Translations under genes and position numbers: made by a program | The notes under the pieces: model-generated | The model's input: the letters and a program-made list of their open reading frames with translations, nothing else | The model's database searches: none | Told to the model about the DNA's origin: nothing | Source of the DNA: Cyclospora cayetanensis | Taxonomy: Eukaryota; Apicomplexa; Conoidasida; Eucoccidiorida; Eimeriidae | DNA length: 64,000 nt | Reading direction: 5' to 3' | Assembly (NCBI RefSeq): GCF_002999335.1 | Contig: NW_020312108.1 | Coordinates: 1 to 64,000, forward strand | Shown: positions 11,176-21,537 of the stretch, piece after piece | Layout: every line of letters begins with the position of its first letter | Numbering within the stretch: position 1 is the first letter of the stretch

Positions 11176-12849
11176 TTACTCGTATCCAGATCGGCAGTAG
11201 CAACCTTCAGTGCACTGGTGCCTGACTTCTACCTCTCCTGCATCACCAGCCCCCACCACCAAGCCAACTATCTCTACGGCTTCCGCCGTCTGAAGACCTT
11301 CCAGGGGCCTTTTCTTGCGTTGCTCTGCGAGTGCAGCACGCTCGCGGTGCTGTAGCAAGGGCACCCGGTTTCGCGGAATGGTGTGCCGCCTTTGCTGCAA
11401 CTGCTGCTGCAGTTGCCTAAGCTCGCGGCAGCGATGTTTTGCTCTCGCCACCGGATCCCAGTGCCCCCTAAATTCTAAGTAAGCATTTCCTCTATTCCCT
11501 AGTTCTGCTGGACGAAGATCTGGAGCTTCCTCCTCTCTCTCTAGCCAACTCTGCAGCGGACTGGAGTTGGCGCCTTTTGTTGGTGCCGCTGCGGCACCGA
11601 CACTTCTCTCGACGCTTCTGCTCCTGCTGCGCTCACTAAAACTGCAAATTTCAATGGGGTGGCTTCTCCCATATCCCATAGATAGCCCCCTACGACAGCG
11701 GCGGGGCGGCCCTCTTCTCCTTTCAAGCTTTACTGCCCCCGAATCCTTCGCTTCCACTTGCTGCTGCTGCTGCTTCTTTTGAAGATCTCTTTGCCTGCGT
11801 CTTTGCTTCCTCCCATCTGCCTCAGAACTGGACGGAGAGAGGCTGACCGACCGCGGGCACGGTTCCGAAACAGCCCGATGCCAGCCTAGTTTCCCTCCAG
11901 TCTGCTTCTGCCTCTCCTGAAGCCTCAACAAATCTCTCTGCTCGACCAACCGGGGTAGGTACGGCTCTATTGGGGCTGTTTCCGGCGGAGGGAAGCCCTG
12001 CCTTTGCTTCTTGCTACTCCGCCTGAGGCCCCCCACCACTCTGCTCCTGCCCTGGTGCTTATTCTGAAGCTCCTGCTTTTGCCTCCCTTTGCGATCGCCT
12101 TCCTCGCAGTAACTCGAGTCAGATTCTGAGGAGGAACCAGCGGAGGAAAAGGGGGACGAGAGAAGAGAAGAAGGGTTCCCGGCGCTCGAGAGAGGACTTC
12201 CTGCCTGCTTACTGCACCTGCTTTCCCAGCCTCTGTAACCAATTCCCACTGCCTTGTGCAGCATGCCCTCATTTCTGTCTTCAGGAAGGTCTTCAAGAGG
12301 TTTCAAGGGTTCCTGTGGGCCCTTGGGGGCCGCTCTCCTTCCTCCGTCAGATCTACCATTCACGAGCGCCGGGAGAGGCACACCATGTTCACGCGGGCGT
12401 AATTGAGGTGCCTTTGTCTGTGGTTTCTGCGACTTGTTTCCCCTCCTGCGTGTTTGATGCTGCTTTGATTCCTGCTTGGGCGGCTGTTGCAAATCCTTCT
12501 TTGGTTGCTGTGGCTGCTTGCGTTGCACGACTGGAACTCGTCTCTGCTGCTTATTCTGCCTGCGCTGTTGCTTCTGTTGCTGCTGCTGCTGCTTGAGGAG
12601 CTGCCTTTCTAAGCGCTCCTTGTCTGCTTGCCCACTCTCCCAGTACCATCTTTTAAGGCTCTCTATTCTGTCCTTGAACTCGAAGTTTGTCGAACGCTGA
12701 AAGGATTCGATTGGCTCCCATGTGTCGTCCGAGGAGCTGTCATAGTCCTTCCATTTGACTCTAAAATAAAACTTCCCAAAGACCCGCTTCACGGCCGTAA
12801 TGTCTTCAACGGGATACCGAGAGTCCTCGCCTTCAACGAACGTTGCCAT
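11176..12849 (-). CDS. Long chromodomain protein (557-residue first exon)
   Basis: The ATG at 12849 is followed almost at once by a chromodomain (about residues 8-60): YPVEDI strand, FYFRVKWKDY, then DDTWEP. The aromatic-cage positions (Y, W and Y/W) are present, so methyl-lysine histone binding is plausible. A basic, Gln-rich helix follows (QLLKQQQQQQK), then a long disordered middle rich in Arg, Ser, Gln and Pro, and a late segment VEIVGLVVGAGDAGE that resembles the start of a chromoshadow domain. The frame runs uninterrupted to a stop at 11176-11178, but GA|GTAACT at 11180 is a plausible donor to exon 11136. A role in heterochromatin is inferred from the domain only. An upstream in-frame start at 12879 is possible but less likely. 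Confidence 0.75.
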   Translation of the reverse strand: MATFVEGEDSRYPVEDITAVKRVFGKFYFRVKWKDYDSSSDDTWEPIESFQRSTNFEFKDRIESLKRWYWESGQADKERLERQLLKQQQQQQKQQRRQNKQQRRVPVVQRKQPQQPKKDLQQPPKQESKQHQTRRRGNKSQKPQTKAPQLRPREHGVPLPALVNGRSDGGRRAAPKGPQEPLKPLEDLPEDRNEGMLHKAVGIGYRGWESRCSKQAGSPLSSAGNPSSLLSSPFSSAGSSSESDSSYCEEGDRKGRQKQELQNKHQGRSRVVGGLRRSSKKQRQGFPPPETAPIEPYLPRLVEQRDLLRLQERQKQTGGKLGWHRAVSEPCPRSVSLSPSSSEADGRKQRRRQRDLQKKQQQQQVEAKDSGAVKLERRRGPPRRCRRGLSMGYGRSHPIEICSFSERSRSRSVERSVGAAAAPTKGANSSPLQSWLEREEEAPDLRPAELGNRGNAYLEFRGHWDPVARAKHRCRELRQLQQQLQQRRHTIPRNRVPLLQHRERAALAEQRKKRPLEGLQTAEAVEIVGLVVGAGDAGEVEVRHQCTEGCYCRSGYE

Positions 12850-15589
12850 GTGCTGCGGCTTGCGAAAAGAGGGGGGCACGGAGAGACGTGAAGCAGCGGG
12901 GGGTATGAACGGCGCAGAGCCGAGGGGGTGCCATGCAAGAAGTCAGCTGGGCGAAGGGTCGGAAACACGTTCAAGGGAGGAGATAAATCGGAGAGACAAC
13001 GGGAAGGAAGGGTTGTGCCCGAGGGATATCACTGACCGCGAAAGAAGAAGGAGCCTGAAAAGGATTAGAAGTACAAAATAGGTGGAACAAGAGGATTAGA
13101 ACGGGAGAGATGAGATCCCACAGACTCGGAGCACACATATATCACGTAGTTGCAGACCACCCCCCAGCTAAGATGCCCCAGGTAACGTCGTAAGAAAGGA
13201 GCATATCCCATCATTTAGGGGGGGGGAACGCCCTGAGTTGGCAGAGGAAGAGGAGGTAAAAGAATTAAAACAGCGTTTTACCCGCGCACAACCTCAACAC
13301 CCGTCCACCCCGTAAGCTCGGGCCCGACCATTGGGGTGCCACTACACCACACGGATATACTGATCATCTTTCTACTCATTATCTTCTCTGCTTTCAATAC
13401 TTCAGTTTTGCGATTCACGCAAATCCCATGTTTCTTGAAGCTCCCAGGGCACCGTAGAGCACCTTTACCCTCACTCGCCTCCTCCACGGCTAGACCAGTG
13501 CTGCACAGCACCCAGATAAAGGATCTGTGTTGCTTGGTAAGGTTTCCGCCTTGCAAGGAAAATGCAAGCGGAACGATAGTAGTTTGAGGAATTTGGGCAA
13601 CAGCACACAAAGACAAACTGCTTTGGGCTCTCTAGGCTGGACTGCAATTGCCTAGATGTTGAAGTAATATAACCACAATGGAAGGTTCTTCCCCCTCCTC
13701 TCATAAACTCCCTCCTTATCGCTTCCGTATGGTTTCATCTACTTCTATGCTCTCCTGTCCCGCGTTCTCAGTGGTTCGCTGATCCCCCCTACTCCTGTTA
13801 GGCTCCAAGTCATTTTCTGTGCTCACCCAGCTAGCCATATCAGCCTCCGCGTTATTCCTATTCCCCTTCATAAGTTCCATCTTCATGCTGCGTTGGTGTT
13901 GTCATCTCTCGTGTGCTTGTGCCCACCGGTGCGCCGATATGCGCTTCTGGAAGTATTACAGTGCCGAATCTCCTACGTTGCCGTAACACTGGAAGGCAGA
14001 CCTCCGGAGCAGATCCCCCTATCAACTTTTTTGCAGCTAACAGAGTCATGGGACTTACAACGTCCCTTTTGTGATGCTCCATCAGAGGCTGCCACGGGAG
14101 ACACTCAGCTCCATGCCCAAAACCAAGTCAAATGTATGTTATCGAGTGCTTTTAATCGAGCTCCTACCTTCCTCACCTAAGTCCCAAGGTCCCCACATGA
14201 GGAGAGTGGAGCACCTAGGGTGCGCCTAGCAGCTCGTTTTAAAGCACTCCAAGTGTTCACAACTACGTACACGCAGCATTCAGCCCAAAGCCACACTACA
14301 GTGCGTCCTCATGTATCGTTCTACCAGTCTTCCGCTAGAAATAAGGTATATAAACTGACAAACCAATCGGCGAGTTATTTAGTAGTTCTTGATTGAATAT
14401 AATCAGTGCAGTATAAAGTGTGGAAATGTAGCTGAGCCTGCTACATACAGCCAATCCTTCACGACCAGAGCAAAGCCTGGCATATTGGTTTTTACCCCAG
14501 TTAGTGCTTCAAAGTACTGGTACTTGGTACCCCACAAGGCTGTGGATAACATTACACAGACTTCTGTCCGCTTTGTTGCGACAAAGTTCACAAGGGACAA
14601 CGGGAGGCTTCTCGTCCTATTGCCACTCCCCAGGCAGGCAGAAACGTGGAAAGAGTGTAAGTGTATGCATCAACTAGTCAGGTGAAACACATAGGAAGGA
14701 GAAAAACACACTAGCCAATAGTAGACGTGGTACTAAATTAACATGATTGCGGTAGTGCTGTGGATTGCTGTAACTCGGAGCGCTGAACTATTTGAGCTTG
14801 CTGTTATGAGAAGGCAACCGACAAATAAAAAATGTGCAGGATATCAAAAGGCACACAAGTTAAGCAAACCTCCTACAGCAGCCTCAGAAGCACGAAACAA
14901 ATCTTTTATCATTTGATTTGAAGCTCCGTGAAAAGACGAATTGTTATAGCTCTGTGGCAAGTCCAACTGTAAAGGAAATCGACACAGAAACAAAGAGCAC
15001 TCATTCTTTAAAAGATGGCGAATGTTTCTAGCCACGCGGCGTCAAGCTTAATCATATACCTTTCAATTCGTCATGCAAAGCTTGCCAGTTCACCAGGACC
15101 AAATCTACAAGCTCGCAACACACTGCCGTCCGGCGTCTGACATAACTCCATGCCAGTCTCCGTTGAGCTTTGCACACAAATCCGCCTGGACCGACCAGCT
15201 ATTTCCCAAATCTATCGGCTGCTACGTGTGACTGCTACCCCGCGGCCACCAGGTTCAGGCCCGGATCGGATAGAGGCCCATAATGAAGAATAGGCATGCC
15301 GGAGAACAACGGGTAGACGAGGGCACTATCGTAATACGAACCAAATCAGCACACGGAATAAATCAAGCCGACTGAACGTGATTAAATATCCACAGAGTAG
15401 TACATATTGCAGATTGGTGCTGTTGGTGTGCTCGGTTCGTCCATTCGCCTTAAAGTGATTCACAGTGGTTGTATTATGGTCAATCTGGAGGGATGTCATG
15501 GAGGCACGCCAGAACGCACTAGCATGCTTCAGATCCTTGCTGGAATCTAAAAAAGCTTTCATACATGGTATAAGAATAATTGAGCTACT
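12850..15589. other. Gene-poor stretch 5' of the chromodomain gene
   Basis: 12.85-13.2 kb is purine-rich on the plus strand (pyrimidine-rich on the minus strand) and probably holds the 5' leader of the chromodomain gene. A G-run lies at about 13219-13227. From about 13.3 kb the sequence loses trinucleotide repeats and becomes more AT-rich. Short open frames at 13278-13616 (minus) and 14389-14685 (plus) show no domain. The part nearest 15.5 kb may contain the 3' end and LTR of the decayed retroelement, but no terminal repeat was identified. Confidence 0.45.
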
Positions 15590-18233
15590 TCTTAAGATGT
15601 AGAGGGCTCATACAAGAGATTGGATGGACATACTTGCCTATGGCGTCGATAACCAGTACACACTCCTCCACCGCAGGTCCCAACCCACGCCACCAGCAAC
15701 GCCGTAAGAGTTTTTGCATTGTGCTGTGTGAATACCATCATAGCTTGGAAACAGAATGGTCTGCTTTGTGTAAAACGGTACTGTGGAATGAATTCTGGAC
15801 GTATGAGTGACGGGGTCCCCGAATCATTCTGGAGCACAACAGGCCATCCTGAACTCGCTTGTGCTTGGCATTCTTGGCACTCTGGATGTTGGCGGTAGTT
15901 GCATGAGTGACAAAAGATACATTAAATGCAGCTTCGGCAGAAATCATGAACTATCACGAGCAAGAGAGTGTGCATTGAATAATCATAAATCGTTAGGGCT
16001 TTGTGCTAGCTCGACGATGAGCTTATAATCCAAGAGTTGTTCTTTGGCTTGGGTGGCTCCTGCAATACTTTGAAGTAAAGCGCACTACAGGCATCACCAA
16101 GTTCCTGATGACTCTTGGGAAGTACCCTAAATTTTACTGGCTGGATAGTGAAATGATGCTTGTTCAAGTGATGCTGGCGTTCGTCCACAACCTGCCACAC
16201 CGTATAAAGCTCTTTTCCCTCTACTGTATACTGTTGCTCGGTTTCGGTAAGCTTATGAGAATAGCAAGCAAGAATTGGTGTTCTGAGATACTCGTAGTGT
16301 GTTTGAAGAGATCAAAACCCACTGCTATGTCACTACCATCGTTCGTTGGAGAGCAATAAAATGTGTAGTAAGGCAGCGCTGGTACGGGAGGCGCTTGAAT
16401 GTAGCCGATAAATGTTCTTGCTGAGACATCTGCCTCTCCTATCCAGGTCAAGGAACTAGTTTTCTGAAAATGATTTAGATGGGCAGCTGCTCAAGGAAAG
16501 CCATGAATGCCAATTGGCAAGTAGATGCAAGCTCACGGAACTTCACAAATGTCCTTGCGTGTGCACAAAGTTCGAAACCTTCCCTTGATTGCCCTTAAAA
16601 TTTTTCGGGATTTGGCTCAGTTCCTGCAACGGAGTTATGGATTCGCGAAAGCAATTGGTATGCTGTAAACCGAAGGTCTGCGTGCCTTCTCATACCACTG
16701 CTTGCCCCCGCACCCCCCACAGGTGTCCTTGATGAACCCGCATAAATCCCGGTCAACTCTCTCCGTTGTGGCTAAGCTGTACCATTAACAAGTTTGAATG
16801 GAAGGGAGCTGTACTTGAGTTTTCTATTCCAAGCATGGAACGCCGTTTTGTGCCCTCCACCACGGTGAATAGGGATTTAAAAGTTACTGTGGAGTCACAT
16901 GTCAAGAAGAGTGTTGAGCCAAGCGTTTTGTCAACTAGTTCATGAGTGCAAGGGACCAAAGTCTTATCCCTACAGTGATAATGCTCACGGGCTTGAAGTC
17001 GACGCACATGAGTCCTTTTCCGTCCTTTTTCGGCACAAACACTGGATTAGCTCACAAGCACTGGCCACTTCGTACACCCTAATGTCTCAAACGAATCATA
17101 CTCCTGATTCTTATCCTCCTTTTCATGAAGCGAGAGCTTTCAATTCTGCGGGACGCAGCTTGGGGCTGACCTGTGGACCAACTCAACAGGTGCTCTGGAA
17201 GGCCAGCAGGTGGTCAGTCTGCTGGCAGCTCGCCAGTATATAGCACTTTCCCTCACTCCTTCTTGATATTTGCCCATCCCTGTTGTAAGAAGCCTGGAGT
17301 TCTATTGAATTTTGAATAAGGAATCAGTTGCTGTGCCATCTAGACAGGGTGCTTCCTCGGCACTGTCTGGTCTTACTGTCCTGCTGAGTCACCCGCATGG
17401 AGACTCTGCCTCACATTGCTGAGGCACTCTAGATGAAATACGGGCTGCTATACAGAGAGGGAGCTGCCTCTCCCTAGCGTTTCATGGGACACCAACTTCC
17501 ACAATGCGTCGCTTTGGCCTCATGAGTGCCTTCTGTTTGGTCATCCACGGCATGCCTCGGGTTTGATTGTGGTGCGTTGGCCCAAACCAGAAGTCACGGA
17601 CCAAGCTTATAAAGCCCAATTCTGGCTTGTATTGGCACTGGAATATCGTATTCCAATAGTCGCATTTTTGCTACCCGTTAGCAGGTTGAGTCGTCGGGAC
17701 TGGGCTGACTATTACTCAGGCAAATTGCAAGACTGCTACGTCTTCTCGGGTAACAGATTCGCTTCACATCCGATGTCGAGTGACGCTAACAATTCTTGGC
17801 CGTCACTGTGAACTTGAATAAGCAAAGAATCGCCCTATGTGGACTCCCAACTGCAACTCTATTCTCTGTAATCAACTTCTATTTACCGACACTTGCGTGT
17901 GGATGTTTCCGTTTCCCGTATGCGCTTTCTTTGCTCGCCAAGCAGCTTGATTCTGCGCTGCTCGGGCTATTTAGCTGTTTGCATGCGCTTTTAGTATTGG
18001 ATTACGTTACCCAGTTTCCCACAGTAGAAGCATGTGCGTTGCTCGGGGGCGGTCTGGGGCTGCTTCGAAGAGCGGGTTTTCCTTGGTTTTCCTTTCTTGC
18101 TAACCCCAAACTGTGGGCTAGGGCGAATCGATAATGCACAGATAAATAATCTTTGTTCTAAGCCCCGAATTGGCTTTTTCTTAGATGCATGAAGTGTATT
18201 TAGTTGCTCCAGAAGCCTCAAGCAGTCCGTCAC
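15590..18233 (-). mobile_element. Decayed Ty3/gypsy LTR retrotransposon, minus orientation
   Basis: Pieces of a gag-pol run in element order on the minus strand, broken by stops and frameshifts. Gag (17991-18233): a basic segment, then a zinc knuckle CFYCGKLG in which the conserved His is Asn and the last Cys is replaced by a stop. Reverse transcriptase (about 16780-17060): NPVFVPKKDGKGLMCVDF, and after a frame shift LHSNF-x-IPIH with the HKTAF motif. RNase H (about 16220-16400): a SDIAVGFDLFKHT segment matching the family's TDASD block, then EHQFLLAI. Integrase (about 15590-15950): a CQ-AK-like QSAKNAKHK segment, GLL, and VIDAIGKYVH in place of the usual VVDRLSKxAHF. No intact frame remains and LTRs were not found. 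The element is inactive. Confidence 0.62.
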
Positions 18234-20224
18234 ATGTTGAAGGCTCTTCGCCCAGTCGATAGATGACTGAGTCGCTTCCCAGCCTGCTACGCCTTTACTG
18301 AAATCGGGTATACGTTAAATGTGCCGCTGAAAAAGCAGCTGTTCACTTGGGCTGTGACTTTTGCTGAGCAAAACTTTTTTTCCAATTGTTCCTATCTACT
18401 TAAATTCTTACTACTTTAGATTCCGTGAATGTACCAAAGCTTGCTGTCCCGCTGACGCAGGCAGAGATCATTTAGCCATGGCGTCTCTAAAGGCCTAGCT
18501 TACAGCAATCCCTGCAGGCTATCGACTTTCTCTAATGGAAAATAACCATAGAGTGGTCCTGCCTCCAGCAAGCATATCCTATCACGCTAAGAAAAATCTT
18601 CAAATACGTACCTATCCTCACGATCGTCATGCTTTCCCGGTCGGCTTAGTCTCATCGACGCACCCACAAACCATTCAACAGCCAAAAACTAATTCTATCA
18701 ACCGGGTGTGGAGCTGTACAGTTCACATCACCCTGCAAGCTGGCCCATGCCCCCCCTACAAGCGTTGTGCGACCTCAACTCCCAATGCCGGAAAGAGTGT
18801 TTTCCAAACCGTTGCCAACGAAATTGGAATCGTTAAAGTAACATAGAGCTTGAGCAAAGCAGTATAACTGCTTTGGGGAACACTGACATTTCGCTGCATC
18901 CAAAGCCAATGGACAGGCAGTAGACAGCTACATCGAACAATGCGATGCTACGACTGCAGCCCTCCATCTAAGGCATCCGTCGGCCAGTACCCTTTAACTC
19001 CATACCCAATAAACGCTCAAGATAGGACCGGCAAGGGTTCGCTTGTCTGCAGCCTCTAAGCACCCGGAGAGTTCACAGCTAGTTGCGCACACAATATTTA
19101 GCTTAAACGCACACTCCGCTGCATCCTTAGTCAACCGAGGTAACAGTCCCCTGCAGCAAATAAGGAAGACGAACAGAACCATCAAGCAACCAATTCTTCA
19201 CTACTTTTATATTGAATGTAACAAGTGTGATAGCAAGCTTGTAAGTGTGTCCTCACCCCTATATCTTTTCCCAGGGTGCGCGTCTTCCAAGGACCTGAGG
19301 AGCTATACGACTACTCCTTCATATTCCGCATTTGACTGGACCCTCGTGTGTGGGTTTGGCTTTCCTCCGGTTCTTGGGGATACGTACATCCGTATACGGT
19401 CATTTCGTATCTTCCCAAGCATTGGGGCTTGATAAGCACTAAGTGGGCGGGTATGCCCCAATAAAGCGCGCAGCTCGTTCCCTGCCTTTCGTCCAAACTA
19501 CGTCTGCAGGGTTTCTTTCCTCCGAACTGCTTCCACCGAACCCATTGTCCTTCACCCAATTTCGTTAATACTTGCTACACTCCCATTCGATGCTTTTTAT
19601 CTGTGGCCTCCAGCACTAGTCTGTAAGAAAGCCGCACCTATCCGTCTTTTTACTGGGCTACGCCTGCCTCACACTTCCCATGATGTCCCATGGCTTCGAT
19701 GGCAAGGGATATCAGCGGAAATTCTTTCTTTGTATCCAAGATGCTGATAAACCCTAGATCAAAACTGCATTGTTTTGGAATCAATGCAGTGCAGATTTCC
19801 CTCTCGTTGCGAGGCCCCCAGGCAAAGCTGTACCGGGGGCGCCCTGAAGATCCCTCGATTTCCACAAGAGCAAACAAGTCGAGACATCAAAATGTCCAAA
19901 GCTCACTTAGCTCTGCTCCCTTCTGCATCTACGGGGAGGCGACAAACCACCCTCATGAGAAGAAACACAACGTGGAGCATCGAGAGCGCTACAGGCGCAG
20001 CAACACAAAACGGACAGAGTGTCTGGTGCCTAAATGCTTTCCGGGATTCAGCCGTAGAAAAAGGGAGAAAAAGAAACAAAAGGTCCCCACTGTCCGTTCC
20101 TTCACATGGCGCCGCTTGCTTCTGCCCCTGCATTCCCCCGATTTATTGAGCCTCTGTACTTCCTCCTTGTTACTCCGTCTTCCTGTTTGTCTAAATGCCT
20201 CTACATCTTCGCCGTGCTCACCTA
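18234..20224. other. Gene-poor region, possibly with more retroelement debris
   Basis: No intact gene is supported. A minus-strand stretch at 19311-19559 (GEGQWVRWKQFGGKK followed by SLDERQG) vaguely recalls the basic C-terminal part of a Ty3/gypsy integrase, but the match is weak. 19690-20307 is open on the plus strand without a recognisable domain; its last 80 bases overlap the small chromodomain gene on the other strand. Confidence 0.4.
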
Positions 20225-20629
20225 TCATCGCCGTGTGGCACTTTTTTTCTTGCTGGTGCCGGTTTTCCGTTTCTTCTTGCCAACGGGTGTTGGTGCAGCT
20301 TTCCTGAGGGACGCAGGCGCCGCTGCCTTTCTTCCGTTCTTTGACTTAGTCGATCTCTGCGTACTGGCCTTATGAACTGCGGCTGTTCTCCTATCTGTTT
20401 TTTTTCGAGCCCTGCTTGGTGCCTCTGAATTGAGCCATAGCTGCTCTAAAGCATTTAGCCTGGGCGTGAAGTGCGAAAGTGACCCTGCACTGAAGCACTC
20501 TTTCACCTCCCATGTGTCGTCGGAAGCACCGTATCCGCTCCAGCGAATGCAGTAATAAAACTTCCCTTGAACCTACTTGCAGGCCAAGACGTTTTCTACA
20601 GCGTAGAACTGGCCCTTCTTTTGTGGCAT
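20225..20629 (-). pseudogene. Small chromodomain gene with an in-frame TAG
   Basis: From the ATG at 20629 the frame encodes a short leader and the first strand of a chromodomain (FYAVENVLACK), then TAG at 20573-20575 (codon 19), then resumes in the same frame as VQGKFYYCIRWSGY and DDTWEV, a clear chromodomain core. It continues into a Lys/Arg-rich tail that ends at 20225. Without the stop the product would be about 133 residues: one chromodomain plus a basic tail. The stop falls inside the domain at a position that varies in the family and is one C-to-T change from CAG (Gln). Alternatives are a sequencing error, stop read-through, or TAG serving as an intron acceptor with an upstream exon elsewhere. 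The frame is otherwise clean, so any disruption is recent. Confidence 0.6.
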
Positions 20630-21537
20630 CCTGTGGCGCCCAGTTGCAACGGACAGAAGAGTGGGCAGGAGTAGAGGGGCAAACGAGCAGGAGGCGAAAG
20701 TGGCTGAAACGGCACGCAGGCTGAGAAAGCGATAAGCTGACACGAAGGCGAGTACACAAGCGTAGGTGAGAAGTAATAGAAGAAGCGGAAGGGTTTATGC
20801 AGGATGACGGAGGGGAGAATACGAGCAGCGAGCAGCACAGGAAAGTCACCAGAGACAGAAAGACAGCTAGATGCATGAAGATACAAGGATTAATAAAACA
20901 GAGAGAACAATGTGCGGCGTAGAAGGGAAACGACAGAGCATGAGAAAGGAAGCATATGGGAACCACGGCTAGTGGCCAAGCCTTTTGGTTCTGTAGGGCG
21001 TTTTCATCCCTTATTCACACCTATGGGGTTAACTAAAAGCGAAAACTACGCTGTTTATTTCCATGGGGAGCATGAAACCCTTTAATGGCGACAAGAAGAA
21101 GAGCGGGGTTGTTGCCGAGGTCTTTCGTTGCTGCTACGGTGTTTGCGCGTTTCAAGAAGGAGCTGCAGCAGAGGGACCTGGAAATTATCATGAAATGAGT
21201 CAGTGAGGGTGCTTTTGTTTCTCTGCACACACTTCCAAAGAAATTTCGCCAAGACCGCATTGGTCGGGCGTAAACTTCACCAGACCAGTGCCCAGTTGGG
21301 GGCCCCCTCGTCGGTGCGGTTGTGTTAGGTATCTGAGTAAAGTGAGAGAAGCCATACTGCCTGTTGATAGCCATGAATTACCTCACAGCTTCATTGCGGT
21401 TTTTGTTTCCTGCATGTGGTGGTGTGCGTGTCGTTTCCCCCCGTCGGTCCAACTACTCTGGCTTCTGGCCAGCAGCTTGCCGATGGACGACATAATATAC
21501 GAAGCAGCCCTCTTGCAGTCCAAAAATTCAGATCATC
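20630..21537. other. Intergenic region between divergent genes
   Basis: 20.65-20.97 kb is strongly pyrimidine-rich on the minus strand, as expected for the 5' leader of the small chromodomain gene. 21.0-21.5 kb would hold the promoter of the plus-strand acyltransferase gene. A minus-strand open frame at 21033-21374 has no recognisable domain. No promoter motif was identified. Confidence 0.4.

Noticed and set aside
16899..17243. Plus-strand 114-codon frame opposite the retroelement
   Set aside because: Antisense shadow of the decayed reverse transcriptase, which is recognisable on the minus strand.
19311..19559. Possible integrase C-terminal segment (minus)
   Set aside because: Only a short basic, aromatic pattern fits; no catalytic motif or neighbouring pol domain in order.
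20570..20590. 18-base mini-intron removing the TAG in the small chromodomain gene
   Set aside because: GT...TAG can be drawn, but it would delete part of the first chromodomain strand and is shorter than any other intron here.
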